Assembly: GCA_000149265.1 (NCBI GenBank)
Contig: CH003444.1
Location: 385,700 to 449,699 of the forward strand
From: Ciona savignyi
Taxonomy: Eukaryota > Chordata > Ascidiacea > Phlebobranchia > Cionidae
Reading direction: 5' to 3'
DNA length: 64,000 bases
This document shows positions 11,601 through 26,600 of this stretch, piece after piece. The notes under the pieces are model-generated. The model saw only the letters and a program-made list of their open reading frames with translations. It had not been told where the DNA came from and made no database searches. Made by a program: the position numbers and the translations under genes. Positions within the stretch are counted from its first letter, which is position 1; each line of letters begins with the position of its first letter.

Positions 11601-14600
11601 TAGTTGGGAGTATCAAAGGTATTATGATGTGTCAGTTTAAATTAACTCATTCCAAATTTGCAATGGTGTTGATCTTTACCAGCAATTTTTTGACTCTGTC
11701 ATTTGATGTATCAGAATATTTGTTTAATGCTTGGAATAAATATATTGTTTGAAAAGTAGAATAGTGGTAGAAGTGGGGATTGAATCCAGAATCTGCCCAC
11801 TATGATAGCCTGCATAAACCTTCAGACTAATGTTACTCACGGCAATCATACTGCTTGCAGCATTTATCAACTTCCATGTTCATCCAGGAATAGACGTCCA
11901 TCTCTGGATCATCACATGTCACGCTGTGTTTCGGGCATTCTTTTAGCTCTGTTGTGCACAAAAGTATTTTAGAGACTGTTATTAACTGGTTTGTTATTTT
12001 AAGCAGCAAAATATATTTTAATTGCCAAAAGAGGAAGTTTGCAGTTTTTTTTATCTCATACCAAAACCGTACAGTTGTATTATTTATATTTAGTAATCAA
12101 AATTCCAGTCACACATGTTTAAATTAAAAACTTAGTAAGTTTCAGGATTATAAAAATCAAAATATAAACAATATCGAACACATTCGTCATATTAACACAT
12201 TAGCTGCTTGACAAGTTAGCTCCATTAAACGTCCTTGACCGTTTCCCTGGTTTAAACGACTTACGGCATTTAAGAACGGGGCAGTCACATGTATCCCTTT
12301 CCCCGGTGTCGACGATGTGTTTGCATTCATCATCACATGGTGGTCGTGGGCACGGGTCTTTCTCTGCGATGTCACAATATTATGATATCATAAACTATCT
12401 AGTTAAGATAAGATGTGATAGTCTATAATCAGAATATCATTTATTCAAAGTGAAGTTGTATGAGCTATTACACAAAAATATTTCTTTATTGTAGAAGGTT
12501 GTGGTTAAAACTGAAACGTTTTAATCAGGTTGAATAGCTTGGTGGGTTGGTGCACCATGTTTTATCCGAAGGGTTGCAGATCCAAAACTGATCGGTAGCT
12601 TGTAGGTTGTGTCTTTGGACAAGGAACTTAGGAAATGTGGCTTACTCGGTGAATTATAGAGTACTACTACACTTAAATTAATTTCTCCATCTCAAACAAC
12701 AAACTGCATTTGCTCTAGACATCCGTTGGAGGGTATGAGGTAATTAGATGGTTACTCTTGTGATAATGCTCCAATTAACAGGGATTAAACACGAATATCC
12801 TATTCCAAATTTAAACTGAACAAAAAGTCGAATCACTTACCACAAACTCGGTTGGTGCACCCACATTGGTCGATTGTATCAACTTCGTGGAAGCAGGAGG
12901 GACATGGTTCTGGGTCTACGCACACAGTGCGGTTTTCAACGTATGGACATCCCTGCTTGATTTGCAAGGTTTTGTCAACAAGACAGAATCTGTACCAGCA
13001 CTCGGATTTCGGATGGAGCCATTTTTCGTTCTCTGTAGAAGATAGTTATATGTATTAGGTAAGAAAGGTGTCAGCAAAATCTTTAATGCACACAGTACTT
13101 TATCTAAGTCAAAGTATGTGTGATAAAAATCGATAAAGGAATCAACAACAAAATATCAGATTTCGAGGGAGTCCAGTAATTGCCATAAACCAATCCTAAA
13201 ACAGAATTCTACTTATGTATAAGCATTTTCTAATACAAACTGATGCTCACTTTCGTGCTCAACTTGGTCAAATTCATCCACACAAACTGTGGGACACTCG
13301 CAATAATGTGGGCAGCATTCGTTCTTTGTCTTCACTGCATCAGTTTTCATGACAGTAAATGGGTAATACTTGTCTTCACAATCCTTCTGGGTTGTCACAT
13401 TGCAAGTCATCTTCACTGTGGGATAAATGTCAAGGTTGTTTTTTATTCTTTTACTATGAAAATATAATTTTTTAAGAATGGTTTTTAGAAAAGCAATTTA
13501 AAAGTAACTAAAATCTGTTTTTTCTAAAATTTCACCTTAAACAATATAAAAAATCTTAATTTGAGAACTTTTTAGCTAATACTTGTTTAAATACCACCAA
13601 AACAAAAAATAAACAATAAACATATTTAATATTACTTAATTGGCTGGTTAAGGTACAATATTTAATCCAAAGTCTATATTGTTCACGATCACGAATGCCA
13701 GTATTTAACCACTATTCTGTTTTAAGCAGGTGGATTGTAATACTTACTGCATTCCCGTTGGTCACAACAGTAATCGTCTTTGGTTGGGATCGTAACGAAG
13801 CAGTTATCACATGGTGTGGGGACAACGCAGGGTACAGCTTCGATTTGGGGGCATTCACTGGGGTCTTCAGGGGTGGCAACACGGCAACGGAATCTGTGAT
13901 TATAATGTAACAAGTTGAATATCTTTTGTTTCTCCTGTGATTATAAAAGATATTTACATTTTACATTCGTAGTATTAGAATAAAAATTACAATATACAAA
14001 GGGATAAAAAATGAGTTTTAACTGCTGTCAAACTGTTTTTTACCACTCTCTTCATCAGTAAACCACTTGGTGAATAAAGTAACATTGTTTCATAATAATT
14101 TAGTAGACATTTGCATGTGAAGTTTTTTTAAATAATACCATACAAGGTATTTACCAAAATGTATGAATCAACTGTTAGATCAGGTAACCCGACTGTGGGA
14201 ATGTGGTGTATTGATGAAAATATTATAACAACCCTTGCAGTATTTTCCTAATCCAGGTATAAAGGAGTATCCCATTCGAACAATTGACACTACCAGAATA
14301 AGTGCAGAATGTACCAACCTTCTCTTGACCCCACATTCGTAGGTCTGCCAGTCATCCCATTCCACTCCGATGTCTCTCAGTGTTCCATTCCTGTCGATGC
14401 ATCCATCAGGACACACACACTTGTTGCCGACAGGGCAGCAGGGGAAGTATGGGTGAAGACCTGCCAGGTGAAAATGGTAAAATCACGGTTAGTTATGGTA
14501 GTAAATATTACAAGGGTAATCATTAAAACACCACATATCCATTCAGGTGCCAAATATATTGCTGTACGTTAACACAGTCATACCCAGACGACTATTGCAG

Positions 14601-17600
14601 TTTGTTAAATATTTTTAAGCTTGAAGTTTTTGTTTATTTTTAATGTACTGCATTTAAGCAACACCCAATACTGGTTTACCCACAAGATTGACAAGTTAGA
14701 AGCTGGATTTTAAATCCACAAACTGACACCTGATGGTTTTGTGTGCAACCATATCTGCAATATCCGAATAAAGTCTAAATCCAAGCCTCTAGAACAGGGG
14801 TGGGCAACCTCTCTAGTCGGCGGGCCAGATGTGGGAAAATGAATTTCTTGGTGGGCCGGATTATTAGATGAATAATATTCAATAACTTAACCACATATTT
14901 ATTCACTAAATTATTTCCATAGTTTCCATGTTTCGTCAAATAATGACGACTAATGCTGTTCTCTTTTAATACTGCAACACTTTAACCACACAGTAAACAA
15001 ACTGCTATGTTGCCAACCTTTGTAAAACATACTTTGCTATCCAATCTTTTTTAAATGCTCGACACTCTCTGTCAACTTTACGCTTCTTAGGATATTCCAT
15101 GGTTAATAATCCTTATAATAATTTATAAAATCCATTTATATTTAGAATTTAAATATAACTGATAACAGCTAAAGAAAAACTAACAGTCAAGCACCCAGTA
15201 GTGGGGGATTTTTACAACACTCTCTGCTTTTACATTATATTGTTTGTTAAAAAAGTGTGCTAAACACAATTGTTTGTTCACTAAGGCAATTGTTTATGTC
15301 ACCAGCTCGCACTAACAGTGCGGTAATAGTAGAGCGATGGGCATCTTTTAGGAATGATATGTCGGACTACATTACAGAGTGTGGTTGAATACAGACAGCA
15401 GGCCGGACCTGGGCCACATAACAGAATATTGTTAGATACAGTCTGGGGGCTGGTCAAAATCCCTTCACGGGCCGTATGTTGCCCACGCCTGCTCTAGAAT
15501 ATACAAAAGACTAAAAACACCACTCACCATTCAATGAAATTTCAATCAGTTTGGATTTCGGGGCACTGCATTCTGTCACATCGTATGGAGATGGTGGACA
15601 AACGTAGTCAACTGAAACAGAAAATCAGGTTATTGTTTCCAAAGGTTTGGCAAACCTATAGCACAGTAATGCCTTTTTTTAAGACACATGTATATTTATT
15701 ACGCCATTTTAATTGCAAATCAACAATATAACATATAATATTAAACTTTAATATAATATGCTCATATTGATTCAGATAACAGACAATTAACATTAACAAA
15801 ACAAATAAATTCCAGCCAAAGTCAGATTACCAGAGGATCTAGCTACTTAGAGAAACGTTCATTACATGCCCAATTGTCTGAAATAAAACCGACAACATCT
15901 AGCTGACTGATGTACTATATTTACTCACCACATTCGTTGACGTCGCAGTTGCATTTATCCTTGACCACCGTCGTGGTTTGGCATTCGCCGCATGGAATCA
16001 CTTCGGGACAACCAACTTCCAGTGCCACTGGGCAAAGTGCTGGGTCTTGTTGGCACTCGGAGTAGATGAAAAATGCTTTACGAGTTTCCTCCATGGTAGT
16101 TCTGGGGTTTGCAAGGAGAAGTGTTAAGGTGATGGATATACTTGCTGACAGGTTAGGTGAAAAAGCATACAATTTTTGCAAATTTAAGATACCACTGTTA
16201 TAAATTGCCCTTATATTAAATTAAGATAGCAAGTTTATTACCCACATTGTTGGCAAGGTCAATATAGATTAACACCATTAAATTTAATAACATTTGATAT
16301 GTCATGGTATAAATATTTTAATTTTAATTTCCACATTACAACGAAACCTTGCAATAGCTTTGGTAATACACGGTGGACAAGTAGTATTCTGACAATTGCC
16401 TACATTGGAACAAAAGTTGGTTTTCTGTTCGCTGGGAATAATAATAAATATTTAATGCCGCAACATAGCCACCTGTAATCAAGGTCAGTTTTGATGCCAT
16501 CCCAGTCATCTTCCGCTTTCTCAAGTTTTTTAATCATTTGCGAAGGAACGATGCACCGCATTCGTGTGCAAGCATCGTAATCCCACCAGGTTTCATACAG
16601 CTACATCACAATCGCAATTGTTATTACAAGTAATTATCAAAATGAAAGATTGTGCAGGGATTTAAATTTTATTTCAAATCAAGTCTCTTGGTTAGAAAAA
16701 AGTTGAATGTTACTTAACATTCTATAACAGATAGAATAAGTCAACTGCACAATACATGGCAGCATTTGATGGTCCTATACAGTGTTTGTGAATCATATGA
16801 GTTAACACATCAACTACAATCATGAAATCCTGATAAGTTATCTTTTTGGCATACTGTATTTTACTCAGTGACTGGTAAAAGTACTCACCCTGCGCTTGGT
16901 TCCCTTGTAGAGGCAAGCTGAGTCACAGACTGAAAATAAAAATGTTTCAACACAAAATTCCATGAAAGTTTATTTTATGAAAGCAGAAATTAAAAGAGAG
17001 TATACTAAAAATGATTAAAACAAAAGCAGAAAAATGCAAAAACAACTGTTGTTTAACCACTAAAATAAAAAAAACAGTTTAGGAAAACTAAAAAACCCTA
17101 AATAAATACAGTGTGCTCAGTTTAAAACTCACCACAGCAGTTTCTGCTCGGGAAACACTCATCATTGGTTGCCAGGGAAACAATGCGTTGGTTTGAAGCA
17201 GGATCCTTGCATTGAAGAGGTTCGTTCAGTGGAGCTGAAAATAGAAATAAATTTGCACTCCATTCTAGTAATACAAATTGGCTTCCTTAGACAGTTCATT
17301 TTCATATAAGAAATTTTTTAAGATTACTTTTATTAACATGCATTTTAAAATAAAGGTCATGGCTCATGGATATTGGCCATATGCTCACTCATGTTGTCAA
17401 ATTTGAAAAGAGTTCCAAATAATCCATATCCGCAGTGAAAAACACCTTTATTTTAGTGTTTGCTACAACTTGTTTTGCCTAAAGAAAAAAGTATCCAATA
17501 ATCATTGTATATGGTCGATTTTTTTGCTTCTTCAAGAAAGACTCCTAAGCTAATAAAAAATTGGAAAAATCAGAAAAAATGTCACATTTACAGATCATAA

Positions 17601-20600
17601 TTTACCAAGTATGCAAAGTAAACAATTAAATTATAATATAAGGATAGCCAATAATTAATCAGCAAGCAAAAATAAGTGAAAATGAACTGTTTTCCTATTT
17701 TTTGCATCAAACAAGGTCAATGCTTCTTTAACAATTTTAATTATGAAAATTATTTTTGTGATACATACACTGAATACTGCAACCTTGCACCCTAATTAGT
17801 TTAATCAAAAACCAGTTAAATTTTACCGATTTTTGTTCCATACAACTAATTTTCATTCCATAATGCATTTGAAGTATTGGTTTCTATAATTAAGTCCCAA
17901 CTCACGGCAGGTCACTTTATCGCAGTCGCAAACATCCTTCACGATCGTTCGGTTCTGGCATTTCTCGCACTGTGTGGTGTCCTCAATACATGGGGGGATT
18001 TGAGGGGTGTCCGGACAGATGCCATTCTCCCAGTCTTCGTCCGAGACATAGCATCGGCGCTTGATGCAACCATTTTCATCCTCATCGTATGCATACCATT
18101 CCGTGCCATTCTGGAAAATTTTCAGATTAAAATTACATCTCAGTGAGTTGGAAAATTTTATTCCTGTGAATGGGAAAATGCAATGGGGCATTATCACATT
18201 CAAATTACCCCACACCCACCTTCAGGTTTTTGAGAGTAATTGAACCATACTTTATACATTGTATATTCTATCAGTTTTAAGTACAATCCGTTAATCAATC
18301 CATTGGGTCCCAGCAATGTAGACTAAATGTCTTATCCACGGATACAACCGACTAGCTAGCATGAGACCAGTTTCGATTCACCAACTCTTTGAATGAAACC
18401 GGATGCACACCCAATAAGCTACTAAGTCTGACTTGAGAGTATAATTGATGGTTTTTTTGTTGAGGACATTTTAACTGTTAAATAGTTTTGACACAACCAT
18501 TTAGCTGACAGTCCAACATGCTTTCAGTGATTTACCCGGCAAAATTTTTCTCTACGATTCGTAAATATTAACTTTGACAAAACTTATATAGTAAAGAAAT
18601 TCTCCACTTACAGCGATTTTCTCTCCATCCTTGTAGCAGTACTTTTCCGGTTCGCAATCCCAAATTTCGCAACAGAAATCAGGAACCACACGTGGTTGTT
18701 TCAAATACGATCTAATTATGACATCATGCATAAATTACTGTAAGTGATTTACAGTAAAACAGAGATGGAGAAAAAACGTTATGTTTTATTTCTTAGACTT
18801 TGACTTATGCAAGTTTCAAAAAAAAAAAAATTTGTAATGAAAAAACATTCAACTTACACATAGCAGTCTGTGCACTCTGGTTTGGGTTCAGTGCAAGGCA
18901 CAACAACCTTGGTGGAAAGGTAGCATTTGTTGGGATCTGTCTCATCGACAGTGTCAGTGCATTCGTAGTTGAAGCAATCCTTCGTCCATTTATCACCCAC
19001 TTGGTAGACTTTGCCGTCGAAATTGCAAACTCGGCATTCTTGATAAAGAAATAGGGTCAGTAAAGAGGCATGCCAATAAAAATTGTCAAATAAGTGTTTG
19101 CCACAGCCCAGATGGCAGAGTTATGGCAATTAGGGAAAAATGACCACTGGATAACGAAATTTTGTTTGATTCTTTAATTTTAACAAAATAGCTCATTCTA
19201 TTATTCCAAAAACTAAACTGTTTAGTTTAACAGAAAAAAAGGGATAACAAAACACAAACCTGTATAACTATGCACTATAAACACTTAAATTGATGAATAA
19301 CTCAACTTGACAAATATAGTAAAACAAATTAACCCACAAATGTAGTGGTATGCAGCAAATTACCTCATCTGGGTAGCAGCAGCTATTCACTTCATCCTTG
19401 ACCGATTTCGTATATTCTCTGGGCAGAAGAAGTCGGGGCATGGCATCCTTACTTTGGTCACATTGTAGCATTCATTGTCTTTGCCTACATCCTACAAAAT
19501 ACACGGAGTGATAATGTCATATGGAAAAGCAACTGGACATTTCTGACTAATACTAGATCTGCATTCCGGGTCCTGCTGTGTCGCTACTTATGTAAGCAGA
19601 AGACAAAAAAATTTGGATTTCAATTAAGTTAGCAAATAGGTTGGGGTAAAACTTAAACTCGTAACCTTTAATCATGAAGGTAATAGTAGTAACCCCATGA
19701 TTTATCTTATAAAAGGGAAAATATAATGCAATTTATACTACCTTAAGATTGCTGCAGGTGTACGTGTCATAACATCCCCTTTCAACGTCTCCAACCGTCC
19801 AAGTAGATCCTGACTCTTTGTCCTTCAGGACCTGATCTTCAAACTTGCAGTATGGGCATACTAGGATAATAGTTATTTCAAGGTAAGCATGACATTGAGG
19901 TCATTTCATGGTGGAAAGAAAAATGTTTTAATATAAATGATTGTCACATTATCTTGTATTAATGAAAACTTCGGGGTTATGGGTAACTGCAATTAAACCA
20001 CAAACTGTTTTATGCTGAATATGGTAGATATTGACTTCAAAGTGGGAAAATTACAGTCGCTGAAAAGCCTCATATGTACAAAACAAATTTTTGTATTAGA
20101 TGAGGCCAACACAATATTTAAGTATTTGTCATTACAGAGGTGTATACTCATATGGGAAACAAACGGATTCGGGAAATGTTTAGCTTACCACATCGTACAA
20201 GCTCCACGCATCCACATTCAGTGATTCTAGTTATAGCTTCATCATACGGACTCGGACATTCTTCGGTAACTGGGCACGGCACTTTTTCACAGCTCTGTGA
20301 TTATAATAAAGCTGGTTAGGATGGGATATTGTTTTATCCTGATGATGGAAAATGCAAGGAGTAATCACACAGGCAATCATCATATTACCATGCACTCACC
20401 GCCATGTTAACAAAAAAATTAAAACATGTTATCTATAATTGCAATGTTCTTTCAGTTTTAGTTTAATACAATTAATATCCTAGGTTGAGGTGATGTATGC
20501 AAAGTACCTTGCNNNNNNNNNNNNNNNNNNNNNNNNNNNNNNNNNNNNNNNNNNNNNNNNNNNNNNNNNNNNNNNNNNNNNNNNNNNNNNNNNNNNNNNN

Positions 20601-23600
20601 NNNNNNNNNNNNGTGACCAGTGTAAAAGATGACCAATCACACAACTCTAAAGTTTAGTGACCAAAGAGTAAAACAATCAAAAATATTATCCATAGACGTA
20701 AAATCATTACCTCTTTCAAGCATCCATCAGCATCAATGTCATTCGTGCAAACGCAATCTTCGCATTTTCGCTCCTCCTTCCTGTAGATCCGTCTCCATTT
20801 CTCCTCAGGCTGTCATATACATTACGACATTACAATCAACACTCAAAACAACCATTATGACATCACACTCACCAAGTAAGTGGTGTTGTCGAACTGGTCC
20901 CAGCAGGTATGGTCGCAGGTGCAGTTGTAACAGGGGGCTTTACATGGGTCAGATGGGACCACCTTGCGTAAGTATGGGAAGGCACACTTAATCACCGGGC
21001 ACCTCTCAATCTCCTCTGTTAGAGGAAAAAACAAATTATGTTTCATCCAAATAAAAATAAATACAAGGGGTGTTTATATGTGGGATATCATCCAATTACC
21101 TTTGCAGAACCTAGCTAACACACCATCAATGCTCATACCAATTAAGTTATTAAATTGTCAAATTAAAATGGTCAGTTTAAGTGTGATTTCTGGTTTCTTT
21201 CAACTGTTAAAAAATCCACCCTTTCTTATTTTATTCAAAGAAATAAATATAAAAAATAAGTAAAAAATAGAAAGTACTTTATTTTACACTGTACTTGCAC
21301 AAAAACCTACCTGAAATTGTAAACCTTTACAAAAGCAGTTGTCAAAGAATTAACCCACACTGTAATAGTTCCATTTCCATGGATTTACTCAGGTGATATG
21401 CATAAAACAAAGGTACCAAATGAGCCAAAGTCAATCAACAACTCACTACAAATGTATTTCGGGCATCCACATTCATCATCTTCTTCCCCCACGATCACAT
21501 GGCACTCGGGACAATCGGCGGGTTTGTGGCACACCTTCTCGTGGTACGGGCAGTCCGACTGGTTCGTCCTGGACCCATCGAAGCCGTCCAACGGGTCGAA
21601 ACACTGGTGCCAGCAACCTCCCATCATCCATTCAACGTTGGGCTATAGCATGATACCGCATGTTTTATATTATAATAAAGCAATATTGAGGCGAACATCT
21701 CCAATTGAGGACTACGTATGACTATACCGATATATAATATGTTAAATTTGACCTGGAAATTGGCTAGTTTTGTTCTTAGATATATAAATATATATTAATT
21801 ACACATAGAAGGACAATATTTTTATGTTTCAAACAAATGAGTTATTAATGCCTTGAATTATATGGTGTTGATGTTGGTAACACAAACCAAATTATTTGAT
21901 CAAACTAACATCAAACACAAACCTCGAAAGCGTTGATTTTGCCGTCAATGTTCACCAAGCACTGCTTGTTGCATTCTAAAAGGCAAGGTATCAAATGTGA
22001 CATCATAAAAAGTGTATTTGGCAACACTCAGTTTATGAAAGAATTATTATTTTTAAAAACACAGAAAACAAACTAATGGTGAATAAACAATTATGCAGAC
22101 ATTTCCACAATGTGCTATTACCTTCATTGCAATTATTTCGTTTGTTGTTATTCTATTTATTGGTTGCTTAAACTTTAATAATTTAAAAATCGGAAACAAA
22201 ATTGAAATTTATAACTAATTCATAGAAATTTTGTAAAACTTTATTTTTGTCAGAGTAATTTAAGCAAACATAAAAAGATGCTGGCGGTAAAATCGTAATT
22301 TTTGATTAAACTCATCAAAAACAGATTTGAATTGCCAATTGCAACTTTATCCTGTTGATTAAACAGTTTTGATCAACAGCACAGTGTGATATTCACAAAA
22401 AAAAATTAATTTTTTTAAAAACACTTATCCAATTAGTATGAATAGATTAATCTGGGACTAGAAATGTAGCTCTAAATGGCATTCATTTATATAAAAGTCA
22501 CTTACCACATCCATAAGTGTCGCAGCACTCAAACACGTCCATCCCGGTAATCACGCTGTGCATACGATCGGGGCAGTCTGGCCTTACACCACATGTCACA
22601 TTCTCATAATTAAAGATGCTGAAACAACCATCCACTCCCCGGGTCTTCCGAGTGCACTCAAATTTTAAGCATTTCTTGTTCCACTTTTCTCCGATCTGCA
22701 GGAAAAAAGGGAAAGCTTAAAAAATAGCCATGCTCTCCAGTCTTTTTTGGTGTAGTAATTAAGCAATGATTAAGGATGTTAATCAAGGAACACCATGTTA
22801 GTAATGCGGGATCAATCAGAAACCCAGCAACTTACTGTGGAACAGCAAACATAGTTTGTATACAAAATAGAAACCATAGAAACAGCAAACATAGTTTGTA
22901 TACAAAATAGAAACATCAAACAAACAAATTATTTCACTACCCATCCCCCTTATACTGATGTATGTATGTGCATCGTCATTTATGTATAAAGCATTACACT
23001 TAAACAAATTTAAGCATGGCATTAGCCAGACATTAAATGAAAAAGTTAAAAAAAACATTTATTATCATTATCACAAGACCTTTCTCTCTATTCCATTCAG
23101 ATCTAATGATATATTTATCAGTCATCAAGCACCTGCAGTCACAATGTAAAATCTAGTATAACGAATCACAATTTTGCATATGGAGATCAAGGTCTCCATA
23201 ACCTTATAAAAATCCAATACATATATAGCCCTAAATTAGAAAAAAAGTTTTTCATTCTACAGTCATGCCACATGCTAATAAATAAACCAGCTGACCAGGT
23301 TTACCATATCACACATCCATTTCTGTGGCCTGTGGGATTTATAAATTATCACTTTACTTACCCCGACAAGGCGTTTGTTGTTGAATACATCGTAATCCGT
23401 ACAGGAATCGCATTCTATAAATATTAATTGATAAGCTTAGAAAACAAAGCCACAAAAAAATGTCATTTCTGTTACTATAATATACATTGTGAAGCTATTC
23501 CATTCACATACTAGATTCCATTGCCGTTGATACATGATATGTGTAGAATATAAAACATCAATGTTTATAAATAAACAGGCAATACTCAGGTGTAGGATGC

Positions 23601-26600
23601 ATATTGGTTACGAGGGCAATAAGTAGAAATGATAACAAAATCACTAGTACTGATTGTTATTTGTTTAGAAATCACGCTCTCCTTTACATTAAGTGTTTCT
23701 AAATCTAATAACAATAAAAAAAGGTAAAAAATAATTAGATTTTGCATGACCGGTTTCCAACTTACCACATTCACCCCACGGACAGCAGTCAGCGGGTCGG
23801 GTTCTATTTACCCAGATGTAACCAGTGGGGCAGGTCGGGGTGGGGCCTGTAGTGCACGCTTGTTGGGTGACGCCGATTTTGTGGCAGCTTCGGACATCAG
23901 TTTTCTGTTCGCAGGTGTCGGTGTAGCAGCAGTTGGATTCCGATGGGTCTTCACACCAATCTCGTGATTGACCGGGCTATAAAATGGACAATTTAACATA
24001 TATTATTTGCACTATTGCTTCTACATTACTCAATTAAATCAGCATTTGTGTTAATTGATTTATTAAACTGGTATGTGAATCTAGTAATGTTTATTTACCA
24101 AAGCAGTTTAATCCCTAAATAATATTTATGTAAACTTATACCGAAACATAAATAAGTTAAAAAAAATAACAACGCAGAAATATACTTCTACCAATAGAGC
24201 ATCTCCAGGATGGCATACATAGCTCCATTTTTACTGGGTCAAAGCAATGTCTGCAAACTATCCATTACCACACTAATAAGAGGGTGGCATATTTCCAAAT
24301 ATCATACTGCTGAAAACGAGTGACTGAATTTCAAAAACATATAACCAAATGTCCTTTTATAATGACCATGGCACTTACAACAATAGAGGAGTCCAAAGTT
24401 CCATCATCATGCTGACAAACCACGCAAACTGAAATAAAATAGGCAACGTCAAAAGGTGCATCAATACAAATACTAATATAGTTCATGACATTACATTTGA
24501 CATGAGTAATGAGATTTTGGAAAGGTACATTAAAAAAACAAAAATCAAAATGTGGAAGAATAAGACAGAAAAACAAAGTGATGGGTTCAAAAAAAACGTA
24601 ATCTATTGACGGTGCTTACCACAGTCGTAGCTGAGTGGGCAGCAGGAATCATTTGTAGCGAAGTCGACCAGTTGTTCATGTTCTGCACATTCTTTCTCTT
24701 TCCCGGTGTTTACACATTCATGTATCTTCTCAATCTGGACCCAAAATTGAAAATACCGAATTTTACATGATAATGGGTGATTATGATGCTGTATAACATA
24801 TAGATTTGAGGCAGATTTTATTCATAATAGAGTTATTAGAAGTTTTACATATAGCATATATGGGAATGATTTCTTAAACTAAATTTTGATCTTGCGTTTA
24901 ATATGGATTATTTTTAATTATTGAGTTATGAAGACAATAGTTTAACTTTGCAATACACACTACATACAGTATTGTACATGCTTCTGGAGGACGATTTCGA
25001 TCCAGTAACTTTTAAGCTCAAAAAATGGCTTACGTACTTACCTGTTAGTCAGGCTAGTACAGTACATTAGAGCACATGAAACTCAAAGATTCAATAAAAA
25101 ATCCAATACACCTGCACATTGCACTGAGGTTCTGTGGCATCAGGGTGAGCAATACAATAGTAGTGCTTGCAGTAGGTGAGAGGTCCAGATGTTGGGACAG
25201 GGTCGTAACTAGAAAGAAGTATAAAATTAAGATGTTATAGTAAGAATTTTAAGGTTTTATATTGAATGTCGTTTCCCTTTACCTGAATATATGAAGGACT
25301 TTTTTTCTATCATACTAAACTAGAAATTGAATATATACAGGTTCAAAATCGGGCAGAATCAGCAGGCTGAACCAATGAGGTAGCACATAGTACATAGGAA
25401 GCAGAAACAAGTTTGCCATGGATGTGATTTAAACCAAAACCTTAGGCTATATGCACACATTGCTCTACGTTTGTAAGCAACCATCCTGCTTTGAGTTTTA
25501 TTTGGTAATATCCTAGAGATCAAACCATCAAGCAATATGACACTAAAGAAAAATTTATATCCCCCAGTAATATCGCTTGATAGTTGGACGACATAAGTAA
25601 AATTATGTAAGACTATTCTAAATTGAATAAAAAGTTTCATTTAAATGACTTACTAGAACACTTTCTTCCATTCATCCCCGATAACTCGTCCCTCCTCACA
25701 AGAATCCTCACGCTTAATGCATTCTGTGGATAAAAAAATATTTTGCATAACTTTTTGAAATTATGTTTTGATTATTTACACTAAAATTAACTTCTGTAGG
25801 TTGGGTTGATATTATCCATTTAGGTTATACACACCAACGTTAACAGCCTATTTCTATTAAGTTACAACAAATTTATAGGAAATATTAATCCCAAATTTCT
25901 GTTTCCGTTGTGCAACCCACGGTCTGATGCTACTTATGGAGCTATACACGGTAGATATAGTGCGGAAATTTACCTTTTTCGCAATCCCGACAGTTCTTGC
26001 AGAGAGATGTTGTGGAGTTGACACAGGTAAGAGTGTAGAAGTATGGGTCATAGGTTGGTTTGGGTTTGTATTCCTCTTCACAGATGTACAGCCCAATGGT
26101 GCCATTGTAGCACAGGTCGCCTTCAGTGGTGGAGGCACACACCTCTTTTTCACATGTATCAGTATCAAGCGGGAAGTACTTAGTCTCTCCAGGCTGGAGG
26201 TAAGATGGAGACAAAGGTATTAAATAAATTCAACGAGCAAATGTGATTTATATTGTGCACCATAGTGTGAAAACACATGGCTATAATAGAGAGCTCTTAA
26301 TAATCAGAATTTTACATACCCAACGCCAGTTTAAACATTACCAAAGTTTATAAATAGATCATAAATTTGGAATTCACAATTTCTTAAAGCCTGTAGAATT
26401 TACTTGGTCTGAGCAAAACCTGAAAAAATGCACAGGCACTGAAATTTTGCAAGTGTTTCCGGATAATTTTTATTTAATATTGGGATTCGCGACCTGTCTG
26501 CTTGCAGCATGAAATTTAATTTAATTCCCCTAAACTGGAACTCTTACAGCAAAATATTTGATATATAAAACAAAATATTCCAAAAAAATTACCCATAAAA

